From the NCBI GenBank assembly GCA_016271365.2, contig CM057456.1:884922001-884986000 (forward strand): 64,000 nt of DNA. Reading direction: 5' to 3'. The translations under genes were made by a program, and so were the position numbers. Below, piece after piece: positions 30,510 through 40,825 of the stretch. The notes below the pieces were generated by a model. It was not told the origin of the DNA, did no database searches, and worked only from the letters and a program-made list of their open reading frames with translations. This DNA comes from Neoceratodus forsteri. Taxonomy: Eukaryota > Chordata > Ceratodontiformes > Ceratodontidae. How positions within the stretch are numbered: position 1 is the stretch's first letter; every line of letters starts with the position of its first letter.

Positions 30510-33150
30510 AACATAGAAACACCAAGAATTTGATGGCAGATAAAGGACTGCTTGGCCCCACCAATCCTGCCCATTTCCTACGTGGATCAGCTGCAGGTTC
30601 TAGTTAATCAACAGCTTACTTCCTCCACCCCCACTAAATTGCCTTATGCCTGTCCATGCATTCTTGAATTCTCCACATTTCCTGACTCCACAACCTCCTT
30701 AGGAAGACGATCCATGCATCCACAACTCTCTCGGTGAAAAATACTTTCTAACATTACCTCTGAGCCGTCCCCCCTCTATCTTCAAATTGTGCCCACTTGT
30801 TCTTGACATCTCTTCTTCTGAAAGATACTACCCTCTTGTACCTTGTTAATTCCCTTGAGATACTTGAAAGTTTCTATCATGTCCTCCTTCTCCCTCCTTT
30901 CCTCAAGGGTATACATATTAAGCTGCTTTAGTCTCTCTCGTTATGTCTCTGGTGCAGACCTTGCACCATTTTGGTTGCCCTCCTCTGAAAGCCTCCCTCT
31001 GTCGTCTTTGTGAAGATGGGGTCTCCAGAAGTACCACATGAGTACTCCAGATGAGGTCTCACTAACTGTCTGAGAGAGGTGTAACAACTTCCTGTTTTCT
31101 ACTGTTGATACTCTCCATATGCATCCCAGTATCCCCAGCCCTCCTTACTGCCTTCTCATCTACATGCCCACCTTTAGGTCATCTGATATAATTACTCCTA
31201 GGTCTCTTTCAATTTTTGTTGTTGTTATTAACTCACCCCCATTGTGTACTCTTCCCTGGGTTTTTGTTTCCCAGATGCATTACCTTGCACTTCTTTGCAT
31301 TGAATCTGAGCTGCCACGTATTTGACCATTCCTCCAACGCACCAAGCCCTTTTCATTCTTTCCACCCCACCTTGTGTAAACAACCCTGTTGCAGATTTTT
31401 GAGTCATCTGCAAGAGGCATACCTTTTCCTTCCAGGTGTTCTCCAATGTCACTTATAAAGATATTAAAGAGAACCAGTCCCAATATGAAGACCCTGCTGG
31501 TACCCCACTAGATTACCCCCTTTTCTTCACTGTGGACTCCGTTTCTGTCCTTTTACATCCAGTCGTCCAGCCAGTTATTTATCCAGGCTACCACCTTGGG
31601 ACCCACTCCAAGGCTGGCTAACTTATATATAAATTTTTGTGTGAGACTGTGTCAATGCCTTGCTAAAATCTAGGTAGGCCATATCCACAGCCCCCTCCCT
31701 GGTCTACTACTTTGGTCACCCAGTCAAAGAAATCTATTAGGTTACGTCTGACAGCCCTTCCTGCTGTGAAACCATGCTTGCCTTGGGTCCTGTGCCCACA
31801 CGCCCCTAGGTACTCAACAATTCTTTCCTTCAGAGTGATTTCATCATTTTCCCTACTACTGAAATCAAACTAACTGGTCCGTAGTTTCCTGCCTCTGCCC
31901 TGCTCCACTTTTTGTGAAGTGGAATCACATTTGCCCTCCTCCAGTCCCCTCAAGTTACCACTCCATCCTCCCATGATTTGTTAAAGACAGTAGTCAGTGG
32001 TGTTACTAGTTCTACCCTTAGTTCTTTTTAGTATTCTTGGGTGAATCCCATCAGGCCCCATTGCTCTGTCCACCCTCAGTTTCAAGAGTTCTTTCAAAAC
32101 CTTTTTCTGTGAATGGACTGTATTGACCCCCATTCAGAGTTTCTCCTTGTTTGGTTTAGGCACCTCCCTCCTCATCTGTTGTGAATACTGAGCAGAAATA
32201 TTCGCTCAGTATCCTGTTTTTCACTGTCACCCTCTGCCCACATTCCTCACCTTTATTAAGTCTCTGTATCCCTCCCTTCCTTTGTCTTTCTTCACTCCTA
32301 ATGCCCTATTAAAGGTTTTATCCCCTTCTAACAGAGTTGGCTATCTTTTCCTCAGTTTGTGCCTTTGCTATTCTGACTGCCTTCCCTGCCTCCTTCTGCT
32401 TTAACTGATAAAGTTCTCGTCCTGCTCCTTCTGTGTTTCCTTATATTTCCTGAATGCTCCCTTTTCTCCTTAACTGTCCCTGCCACCTCTTTTGAGAACC
32501 ATAGTGTTTTTTCTTCATTTTGTTTTATTGATTTGCTTCCACAAAGGCTCTTGCCTCTCCAAGATATGCTGTTTTGATTATTCCCCTATGTTCCTCCCCT
32601 TCTTGCCCATTTGCTAGTGCTTTTCTAAGGCACTCTCATTTCCCCAAAGTCATCCTTCCTAAAGTCCAATACTCTTGTTTTGTATGGCTGACTCTATAGC
32701 TGTGTTTATTGTGAACCACACTATTTGGTGGTCACTTGTTCCCAGATGGCTACCCACCCTAAATCTGAGATCCTTTCTCCTTCCCCATTTGAGAGTACCA
32801 GGTCTAAGATTGCTCCCTCCTGAGTGGGTTCCAACACTAGCTGTCTGAGGCATGCCCCCTGTAGAGCATCAAGAATGATCCTGCTTTTGGATGTGCCTGC
32901 AGCAAAGGTTAACATATGGCATATTCAGGTCTCCCACCAACAATATCTCCCCTTTTTCTGCCATTTTAAGGATGCCTTCTATCATTTCCTTGTCCATTCC
33001 CCCCCCGAGATGGGGGTCTGTACACAACCCCCATGCGGACTGTGGTGCCATTTCCTGTCTCCAGGGTGACTCTCATCAACTTCCTGTTTACTCTTTAGTT
33101 CTGTTGCTTTAATCCTCCTTATATAGAGAGCTACTCCTCCTCCTCCTCCT
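30510..33150 (-). pseudogene. CR1-like LINE ORF2: endonuclease and reverse transcriptase
   Basis: On the minus strand from about 33150 come VVYRPPSRGGMDKEMIEGI and GEILLVGDLNMPYVNL (APE-type endonuclease; GDFN appears as GDLN). Then GAILDLVLSNGEGERISDLG and GTSDHQIVWFTI (33000-32700). Linker, finger and palm motifs follow with many shifts. Near 31490 one reads GLVLFNIFISDI and a PLADDSKICN stretch that stands for the FADDTK active site, so two Asp residues remain. The thumb/tail reaches 30.7 kb ('ILKFHHSRESCGCMDR'-type remains). It nicked target DNA and copied the LINE RNA in its day; it is now noncoding. Confidence 0.85.
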
Positions 33151-34330
33151 CTTTACCCACCTATCCCCTCCTGTAGACTGTGTATCCTGGTATGCTGACT
33201 TCCCACTCATGGTTCTCGTGTACCATGTTTCAGTGACTGCCACAATATCCAGGCATCCCTCTTCCATTAAGGCCACTAGTTCAGGGAGCTTGTTGCACGA
33301 CTACGGATATTAGTACTCATCACCCTTCCATTTATTTTTATGGCCTTCCCTTTTCATTCCCATCCGGTCCTTAACATCTTTTTCTGCATTTATCCTGTCC
33401 TGCTCCTAATGACTTACCTGCATTGGTGTTTACCTCTCTAACTACTCGCTTTGTGGGGGAGGCTGGGATTTCCTACTCCCTTTTAGTGCCTCCCCTTAGC
33501 TGGTTTAAATGCACTTATTAGGTATTTAAACCCGTCACCTAGGATCCTGGATCCCCCTGAACAGATGCAGACCATTGCACCAGTATAAGCCTGCATCCCC
33601 TCAGGTGGCTACCTAGTCCCCATTAAGCCAAAACCTGAGCTCCACACCAGTTTTTCAACCATTCATTGAATCCCATGGTGCAGAATACCTAGCATCATCC
33701 TTGACATAGACAAGCAGCACCTCAGGAGAAGGTTACCATACATGCTACTTGTCTAAGGCCTTCCCCAACTCCATAAACTCCTCTTGCACGCTCTGATCCC
33801 ATTTACAGCCAGGCTCATTTGTCCCTAGGTGGACAACGACATCAACTCCCTCCCTTGTGCAGCTGCTCACGCGATCCTGAGGATTCGCTTCCTGTCCCCT
33901 CAAGCCGTGGCACCAGGCAGGCACCCTTACCTCCTATCCCTTCCTCCCCCATGTCTACACCTTAATGATTGAGTCCCCACCAGGAGTTGTTTCCTTCCCC
34001 TGTGGGGTCTCTTGCCACCTCCTGTGGGTCTCCTTTGTGGAGGTTCCCAGCATCCTCCTTGGTCTCCACTGCAGGTGCCTCCATAGAGGAACCACTCTTT
34101 GCCAGAACAGCATATGAACTGTGAAGAGCTAAAGCTTGTTGCCGGTTTAAAACTTGTTGCATCACCCTACAAGGTTGCTGTGTGTAAGAATATACTATTT
34201 CTAGCATCAAACTTGCCAGTTTTTTCAGTTTTAAGTTTGTTTGTATTGTCATTCTGAGCCCTGGGATCATGAGTCACCTGACCAGGAAGAGTTGAAACTG
34301 TGGTTCCTCAGCATAGTCTTGGGGACTACA
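33151..34330 (-). pseudogene. CR1-like LINE ORF1, C-terminal part
   Basis: Traces on the minus strand include VVVHLGTNEPGC (about 33850-33810), the block-III-like motif of SGNH/GDSL esterase domains found in CR1 ORF1 proteins, and VPLWRHLQWRPRRML upstream. A 102-codon minus frame at 34270-33962 is open but is only part of the decayed ORF. It is separated from its own N-terminus (39.0-39.2 kb) by the inserted LINE. Confidence 0.7.
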
Positions 34331-34723
34331 GTTTTTCAAATGCTGTGTTTATTTAAACTTAGAACTAAGGTAAAAATCTTACTGGGGCTTGCATGAAAAG
34401 TGCCTGTTATAGCATACACTGTTTCACTGCATTTAAAAGCGTGATTTAAATTAAGTGATTTGTGACCCATCTTCTTCGGGTCATATTACAATTAAACACA
34501 GCCCTCCTGTGAGCAGGGCGAGCGAGAGCAGGACGCGTGGAGACGCACATGTGCGTGTTAAGCGTTGTAAAGCGTTCTTCTGGGGCAAGATTTAAAGATC
34601 ATATAAAATCAGTAAATTAGTAATCCTGTGTAGGGAAGATAGTTTGCATGATAAACGGACTAAACACCACCGGATTATTTTCTGAGGTAAAATTTTGATC
34701 ACAAACTTTAGTTAGCCTATTGT

Positions 34724-36119
34724 TTGGAAATAAAAATGGAGAAAAACATAATTTTTGAAGGTAAAGCAGGGACTCAGTGCATTGAATGTGATATGTACCT
34801 GTTTTCAGATATACCTATAATTGACTTCCATTTTACCTGCTTAAAGTGTAAACAGAATGCAGACATGAGTATTGAACTATCTTTATTTAGCACAAGGTTA
34901 AAGGCCCTAGAAATCAGCCAGTAGAAATTAATAACGAAAATGGTTAATGAAGAATGTGACAACTTATCCTGTGAAATATGAGACAAAGAATACAAAAGTA
35001 AACAACATAGCATTACAACAACAAATTGCCCAGCCATTACCTACCATAACTATTCAAAATAGCAATACATCAAAAAAAAAACACCTAGAGATATGGACAT
35101 TCAAGATAACCTAGATAATGAATGGTATGAGGTCCAAACTAGAAGACCCCTAAAAAAAAAAAATAAAGGCAGGAAAGCTGAATGCTTTACTATACCACTA
35201 TTGAATAGTTTTGACCCACTGATTACACTAATAGATGGGGATATCATACCACAAACTGAATCAATTCAGATACAAGAAAATACATCAAACAAGGAATGTT
35301 CCAAAAAACAGAAAGTGACAATGGCACCAAAATCAGCAGACAAAGCACAAACGAACGTAGCAACACACACTCCCGAAAACCCCTCTTCTAATAATGTTAT
35401 GATTAATACAGAGATAACAGCTTCATTAGCTATACATCCATTATTGCGAAGCCAATCAGAACCAAATAATGAACAGGAATTACCAGCAATTGATATGGAA
35501 TCAAATCTAGATCAAAACCCACTGGAACAAATATTCATTCTAGGTGACTCAATAATAAAGTACACAGACAGATACACAAAAAGAGGAAATAAAGAAAATG
35601 TAACTAGTTGTCATTATAGTGGGACATTGATAAAAGACATAACAAAAGAGATTCCAGGGATACTGAAAAATGTGAGTGGGAAAAAACTGTTGTACTACAC
35701 GTCGGCACAAATAACATCGGAAAGCAAGACGCCTCCGAAATTATTTCTGATATGGAAAATGCTATTAAATGTATCCAAGAGCATGATGCAACTCCCATTA
35801 TTTCTGAAATTTTACCAGTACCTAGGGCAAGCCACTATAGAACTAGAAATATTAAATCATTTAACAACTGGCTACACAGGTGGTGTTTAACAAATAATAT
35901 CTTTTGCATTAAAACTTGGGAGAAATTTGAGAACAAAAATGAGGTATATGGTTATGATGGGTTACATCTAAACAAACATGGTTCAAGACTGCTGGGGTGT
36001 AACATTTACAATGCAATTAATGTTTCAAAAACTAATAGGAAGGGGAGACAGGGATACCATTTTGAGAATAGATTAGAGATACAAACCCAAAACCAACTAA
36101 ACAAATACACAAGAAAGTA
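34724..36119 (+). pseudogene. AT-rich LINE ORF1: zinc-like motif and SGNH-type domain
   Basis: An ATG at 34724 starts a Cys-rich N-terminus (QCIECDMYLF, then FTCLKCKQN, a C-x2-C...C-x2-C pattern) and a stop falls at 34922. A second open stretch from 35093 (265 codons) is rich in Lys, Asn and Ser, then enters an SGNH hydrolase-like domain: IFILGDSIIKY (block I, GDS) at about 35535. A frameshift near 35690 moves to the frame holding the LHVGTNNIG block and, at the end, YGYDGLHLNKHGSRLLG (35946-35998), the D-x-x-H catalytic pair. ORF1 proteins of this type bind the LINE RNA; the role of the esterase fold is not settled. The frame stops at 36118-36120. Confidence 0.85.
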
Positions 36120-36131
36120 AGTAGCATTATA

Positions 36132-38876
36132 TTGAAAACAGGTCTAAATTTTCTACTAACAAATGCAAGGAGTCTACATGGTGCAAAAATGACCGAATTT
36201 CAATATATTTTAAATAATGAGGAACTAGATATATCCGCTGTAACTGAAACATGGTGGAACGATAACTCTGAGTGGTGTAACAATATATCAGGATATACAA
36301 CATATTTCAAAAATAGAAAGGATAAAAAAGGAGGAGGTGTGGCATTATTTGTTAAAGAAAACATAAAATCAAAACAAACCATGGATGTAATTAATAGTAC
36401 ATTAAGTGAAATTATATGGGTAGAAATATTATGTGACAATACTCCGAAACTACTGATTGGTCTATGTTACAGGCCACCTGGCTCTAACTTTACAATAAAC
36501 CAGGATATAATAAATAGTATTAATGATAAGTCAAATTATAATGAAATAATTCTAATGGGGGGGGACTTTAACTTTCCCAGGAATAAATTGGAATGAAAAC
36601 ATTGGTAGTAACAATATTGAAACTCTGTTTGTGGATACATGTTTAACAAATGGATTGTACCAAGTAATAAATCAGCCCACCTGCAACAATAATATTTTGG
36701 ATCTAGTATTGACAGACATGCCTGATGAAATAACTAATATAATGGTTAAACCTCCATTACTATGTAGTGACCATATGATAATTACCTATAATAACTCTAC
36801 ATGTTTTAAACCAGTTTTGGGTAAAACAGTAGTTAAAGATTATAAGAGAGCAAATTTTGTTAAGATTAAACAGATTCTATCAGAGTGGAAATGGGACAAC
36901 AACACAGATTGCAGTAACACATTATGGAACAAAATCAAAAATAAAATTATAAACTTAGAAAATAAATATATACCAAATAGAACCTTGTACAATAAAAGAG
37001 GTAAAATTCCACCTTGGATGACCCCCAACTATTACAAATTTAATTAAACAAAAACATAGACTGTATAGAGCAATGATAAGAGACAGTAGTGATTATAATA
37101 TCTGGAATTACAAGATCTCACAAAAAAAATGCAAATACAAAATTAGAATGCTGAAAAAAAATTGAAACAAAGCTTGCATACATTAAAGATGGTGGAAAAA
37201 GTTTTATTCTACATAAATAATAAAAATCAAACGCTAGAAATATAGGTCCACTGGTGATAGATAATAGTGAAATATCACTTCAAGATAGTACAGATGAATT
37301 CAACAAATACTTTTGTTCAGTTTTCAATACTAAAACATATCCATCAATAGTCAATAAAATTCCAAAGATACTTTAAATGAGATAACTAAAAAAAGATTAT
37401 GGACAACCTAAACAAACTAAACACAAATAAATCACCTGGTCCAGACAAGTTACATCCTAGGTTATTGAAGGAAATTAAAGAATGGATAATTAACCCATTA
37501 CATAAACTTTTTAACATGTCACTAAATACAGGGCATGTCCCAATGGACTGGAAAACTGCAATTGTCACATCTATTTTTAAAAAGGGAAATCGATCACAAA
37601 TTTCAAATTATAGACCCATTAGTTTAACAAGTATAGTATGTAAAATGTTCGAAACAATATTAAAGACTAGGATTGAAAGTTACCTAAAAGTAAAAGGATT
37701 AGAAGACAAATCCCAACATGGTTTTCAAAAAAACAGATCCTGTCTAACAAGTAACATGTTTTTTTATGAACACATAAGTAAATGTATAGAAAATAATAAA
37801 GCTATAGATGTAATTTATCTTGACCTATGTAAAGCATTTGATAAAGTGCCACACGGACTACTAATAGATAAAATGGACAAACTTGGTATTGACAATCGGA
37901 TCACAAATTGGGTAACTGATTGGCTAAAAAATCGTACTCAATGTGTTCATATAAAAGGTCATGCATCAGGCATGAGATTGGTGACGAGTGGGGTGCCTCA
38001 GGGATCGGTCTTGGGACCAATTCTGTTTAACATATTTATATCAGGTATGACATCACATTTAAACAATTTAGCCATAAAATTTGCTGATGACACCAAACTA
38101 ACAGCCCAGGTAGATACTAAGGAAGATTACCAAGAACTCGTAAATGACTTAAAAAAAATAGACTTATGGGCTGTAAAAAAACAAATGACATTCAGCAATG
38201 AGAAATGCGTTGTTATGCATTTCAGAAAAAATAACTTGCATCATGGTTACACATTAAAAGGACAAATAATAAAACCTGTAAATTAACAAAATGACTTAGG
38301 TATTATAATAGACGCGTATCTAACATTTCATGCACATTACAATAACATCATTAATAAAACAAACAGGCTAATAGGATGCATAAAAAGAAGCTTTATATCC
38401 AGAAATAGAAAATGCATTATTCCACTCTATAGGGCCTATGTGAGGCCTCATTTGGATTACTGCTCCCCCTTGTGGAATCCATACCTGAGAAGGGATGTAA
38501 ATAGAATGGAGGGGTGCAGCGGAGGGTTACCAAAATGGTGGAAGACATATCGACCATGAGCTATGAACAAAGATTGGATGAATTAAAGATGTATTCCCTC
38601 GAGCAGAGAAGAATAAGAGGAGATGTACTTTTTATGCATAAATTATGTGGGGAGGAAGAGTTACTAACACTATTAAATCTATCTTATAATAAACATGATT
38701 GTAATTTAAGAAGCCACGGATATCAATTATCTCTAACATACCCAAAAAATAATAAAAGGAGATCCTTTTTTACCCAGAGAATAATAACCTTGTGGAACTC
38801 ATTACCTAATTCCGTGTTTGATAATAGAGATCACAAAATCTTTAAGCATAAACTCGATTCAATCCTGTTAAAATAA
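36132..38876 (+). pseudogene. AT-rich LINE ORF2: APE-type endonuclease and reverse transcriptase
   Basis: The endonuclease spans 36132-37040: LLTNARSLHGAKMTEFQYIL, ISAVTETWWND, GGGVALFVKENI, IGLCYRPPGSN, ILMGGDFNFP, then after a frameshift at about 36594 NILDLVLTDMPD and CSDHMIITY. Further shifts lie at 37040-37399. The RT (37399-38283) has NKSPGPDKLHPRLLKEIK, YRPISLTSIVCKMFETI, VIYLDLCKAFDKVPH (first Asp), SGVPQGSVLGPILFNIFIS, the intact active site IKFADDTKL at about 38080, and GTNEKC-type thumb residues. A TAA stop lies at 38284-38286 and another shift near 38510. The tail has RPHLDYCSPLWNPYLR and SYEQRLDELKMYSLEQRR. About 900 codons in all, near the family's usual length, but with at least four breaks. 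Confidence 0.9.
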
Positions 38877-38975
38877 ACATGGAAATTACCAGCTTGGCTG
38901 GAGACATACCAAACTAGGCCTCGACTTTCTGTATGTCTATACCTCCTAGTATAACTGGAGGGATAGACCTCTGTT

Positions 38976-39231
38976 CCACCACCCTCTCCTTCCCTGAGCC
39001 CACCTTGGTCCAACCGCTCCTCTTTCTTGGCAACCTCTGAGGTAACGATGGTGGCACTGGTGGTCCCTGGGTGGGGGAAGAGGTTTCACGAATCCTAGCC
39101 AGGTCAGCCTGGAGACGGGCAACCTCCTCCCTCAGACCAGAGAGGTGCCTGCAAACAGGGCAGCATCGCAGCCTCCAGAATGTCTCCCGGAACACTGCTG
39201 CTCCATAGCCATTGCACTGCACCACCCCCAT
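38976..39231 (-). pseudogene. CR1-like LINE ORF1, N-terminal part
   Basis: Starting at ATG 39231 the minus frame reads CNGYGAAVF, W.LRCCPVCRHL (Cys pairs) and then a coiled coil LREEVARLQADLARIRE. A proline-rich stretch follows, up to the insertion point near 38975 (GSGKERVVEQ). The Cys-motif-plus-coiled-coil N-terminus is typical of CR1/L2 ORF1 and parallels the start of ORF1 in the AT-rich LINE. Its downstream part is displaced to 34.3 kb. Confidence 0.78.
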
Positions 39232-39608
39232 CTTGACTTATTTTGTGTCCCCTCTCCTGCTGCTTTGTATGCTTATTGTCTCCTCCCTCTATGTATTTTT
39301 ACACTTACTTTCCTATTGCCTATGTGCCCTTACAACTCTCACCCTTCCTGTTCTGGGACAGGAACTTCCTGTAGCCTTCAGCAGTCTCCTTCCTCCGAGC
39401 TTGGATTCAGACCTCCAACAGCCAGGGGGTATAAAGAGTTTTTCTGGGTTTTTTTTAGGTTCTTTCAAGGTTGCTGAAACTAATGTGTCTCAGTGATCCT
39501 TCTCTTCCTACTGCCAAACAGGAAGTTCCTGTTGTCAGTCAAATTCAGTGGCTATAAAACTAGAACTGGCTTTGGGTGGAAGGGTGGAGGGGTGGGAAGG
39601 AGGGAAAC

Positions 39609-39962
39609 TAGTAAAAAATCTGTAGTTCTGGACTTCTGTTTCTTGCTCTGCAACCAGTTCTCTTCTGCCAGAAACAGCCGGAAGCTGTAATTGGAGACAG
39701 CTGCTTTTGTACACCTAAGCTGCTAAGCCACACCCCAAATTAGATTCACTCTCTGCTCTCAGTAAATTAAGGTGATACTGCCCCCTTCCTCAGAAAAATT
39801 TTTTTACTTAAATGAGACCCCCTTCTTCTAATAAAGTATCCGTTTGCTTAATCCAAACAGGTACTACTCCTGCTGAGACAGAAGTGATTAATTAGTAAAA
39901 AATCTGTAGTTCTGGACTTCTGTTTCTTGCTCTGCAACCAGTTCTCTTCTGCCAGAAACAGC
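39609..39962 (-). repeat. Direct repeat in the CR1-like LINE 5' UTR
   Basis: A block of about 70 bp (GTAAAAAATCTGTAGTTCTG through 'ctctgccagaaacagc') occurs at 39609-39678 and again at 39892-39962, essentially identical. The spacing of about 283 bp looks like one and a fraction tandem 5' UTR units. The second copy ends exactly where DIRS sequence resumes, so it marks the 5' end of the LINE. A role as promoter monomer is inferred. Confidence 0.8.
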
Positions 39963-39964
39963 GG

Positions 39965-40825
39965 CACAGCCAAGAGTTGGGATGGAGCAGGAAGGAGCCC
40001 ATATGGGTCAACATACCTAAAATGTCTTAAATTTTACCTAAGATGTTTAGTGTGTTGAGGTCCAGATTGGTCTCAGGTTACCTGTTTTCTTTGGGACTAG
40101 GAAGAAGTGGGAATAAAATCCCCTTCCTGTCTGGTTTTGAGGGACAGGTTCTATTGCCCCCTTTAGGAGGAAAGCCCAAATCTCTTGCAAGATGAGGGGG
40201 ACCTGATCCCGCGGATAGAAAGACGGTCTGGGAGGTAGAGGAGAAGGAATCTCGATGAACTCAATTGAGTGACCTTGATGGATGAGCTGAAGCACCCAAG
40301 ACTCTGTGGTGATGAACCTCCAACCTTTCAGGTGGAGGCCAAAACTCCCTCCGACCGGTTCCTCCTGAAGTAAGGGAGGGAGCGGAAGGAGGGTAAAGGA
40401 GTCAGGACACCGAGGGATGGGAGCTTTGGCCTCTGAAGCTGGTTTGGAGAATTTAGCCTGTGGGGTTTGGGCTCTGGAGCCAGGGGCATGTCTTTTACCC
40501 TGACGTTTGGCCTGGTTTTTGTTCCACCTTCTTTGGCGGTGAAAGGGCTGCTTTTTCTGACCTGTCTTGTACATAGAGCATACGTCTCTTAAGGAGTGTC
40601 CACTCTCTTGCAGTCCTGTGATGATATCTTTTGCATCACCGCCAAAGAGGACAGAACCCCTAAAAGGGGCGTCCAAGAGGGAAGTCTGTACATCCTGTGC
40701 CAAATCAGCTATCCAAAGCCAGGAGAGCCAGCGGAGACAGATTCCGGTGGCTGCTGCCCTAGCCACAGAGTCCACCGAGTCGTATATCGCTCGCAGCGCG
40801 TGATGACACGAGGACTTCCCCATCC
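39965..40825 (-). pseudogene. Inner DIRS gag C-terminus and RT N-terminal half
   Basis: One 258-codon minus frame (40823-40047) joins both. It begins with Gag-type sequence: LRWLSWLWIADLAQDVQTSL, APFRGSVLFGGDAKDII, CSMYKTGQKKQPF and a basic RQRRWNKNQAKRQGKR segment. RT begins about residue 150 with GWRFITTESWVLQLIHQGHS, FLLKGAIEPVPQ, FYSHFFLVPKKTGNLRPI. At 40057 a one-base shift breaks the 'LRPILDL' motif. The remainder (TLNI..., MLTHMGSFLLHPNSWLC) runs to the LINE junction at 39965. Gag and RT may be separate proteins with overlap in intact relatives. Confidence 0.86.

Larger units (their letters stand above)
34330..38975 (+). mobile_element. AT-rich L2/CR1-type LINE inserted in the CR1-like LINE
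   Basis: This plus-strand element has a GC-richer 5' leader (about 34495-34560), ORF1 with an SGNH-type domain, ORF2 with endonuclease and RT, and a short 3' tail after 38876. Its coding DNA is strikingly AT-rich compared with every neighbour, with AAA, AAT and ATA codons dominating. It is better preserved than its host LINE, consistent with being the youngest of the nest. Edges are approximate because no clear target duplication was found. Confidence 0.88.
30510..39964 (-). mobile_element. CR1/L2-type LINE, near full length, with another LINE inside
   Basis: The 3' signature (GATGGCAGATAAAGGACTGC) begins at about 30515 and the 5' untranslated region ends at about 39964. On both sides the inner DIRS RT resumes without visible loss: ...PNSWLC before and LLDMQDAHLH after. 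On the minus strand the order is: repeated 5' UTR, ORF1 N-terminus (39231), the inserted LINE (38975-34330), the rest of ORF1, endonuclease, RT and 3' UTR. All frames are broken. It belongs to the family whose fragments lie at 1.5, 2.4, 4.5, 10 and 14 kb. No target duplication is visible. Confidence 0.9.

Noticed and set aside
38831..39477. Separate host gene with a Cys-rich coiled-coil start at 39231
   Set aside because: The motif order equals the N-terminus of CR1/L2 ORF1, and its downstream part is found beyond the inserted LINE.
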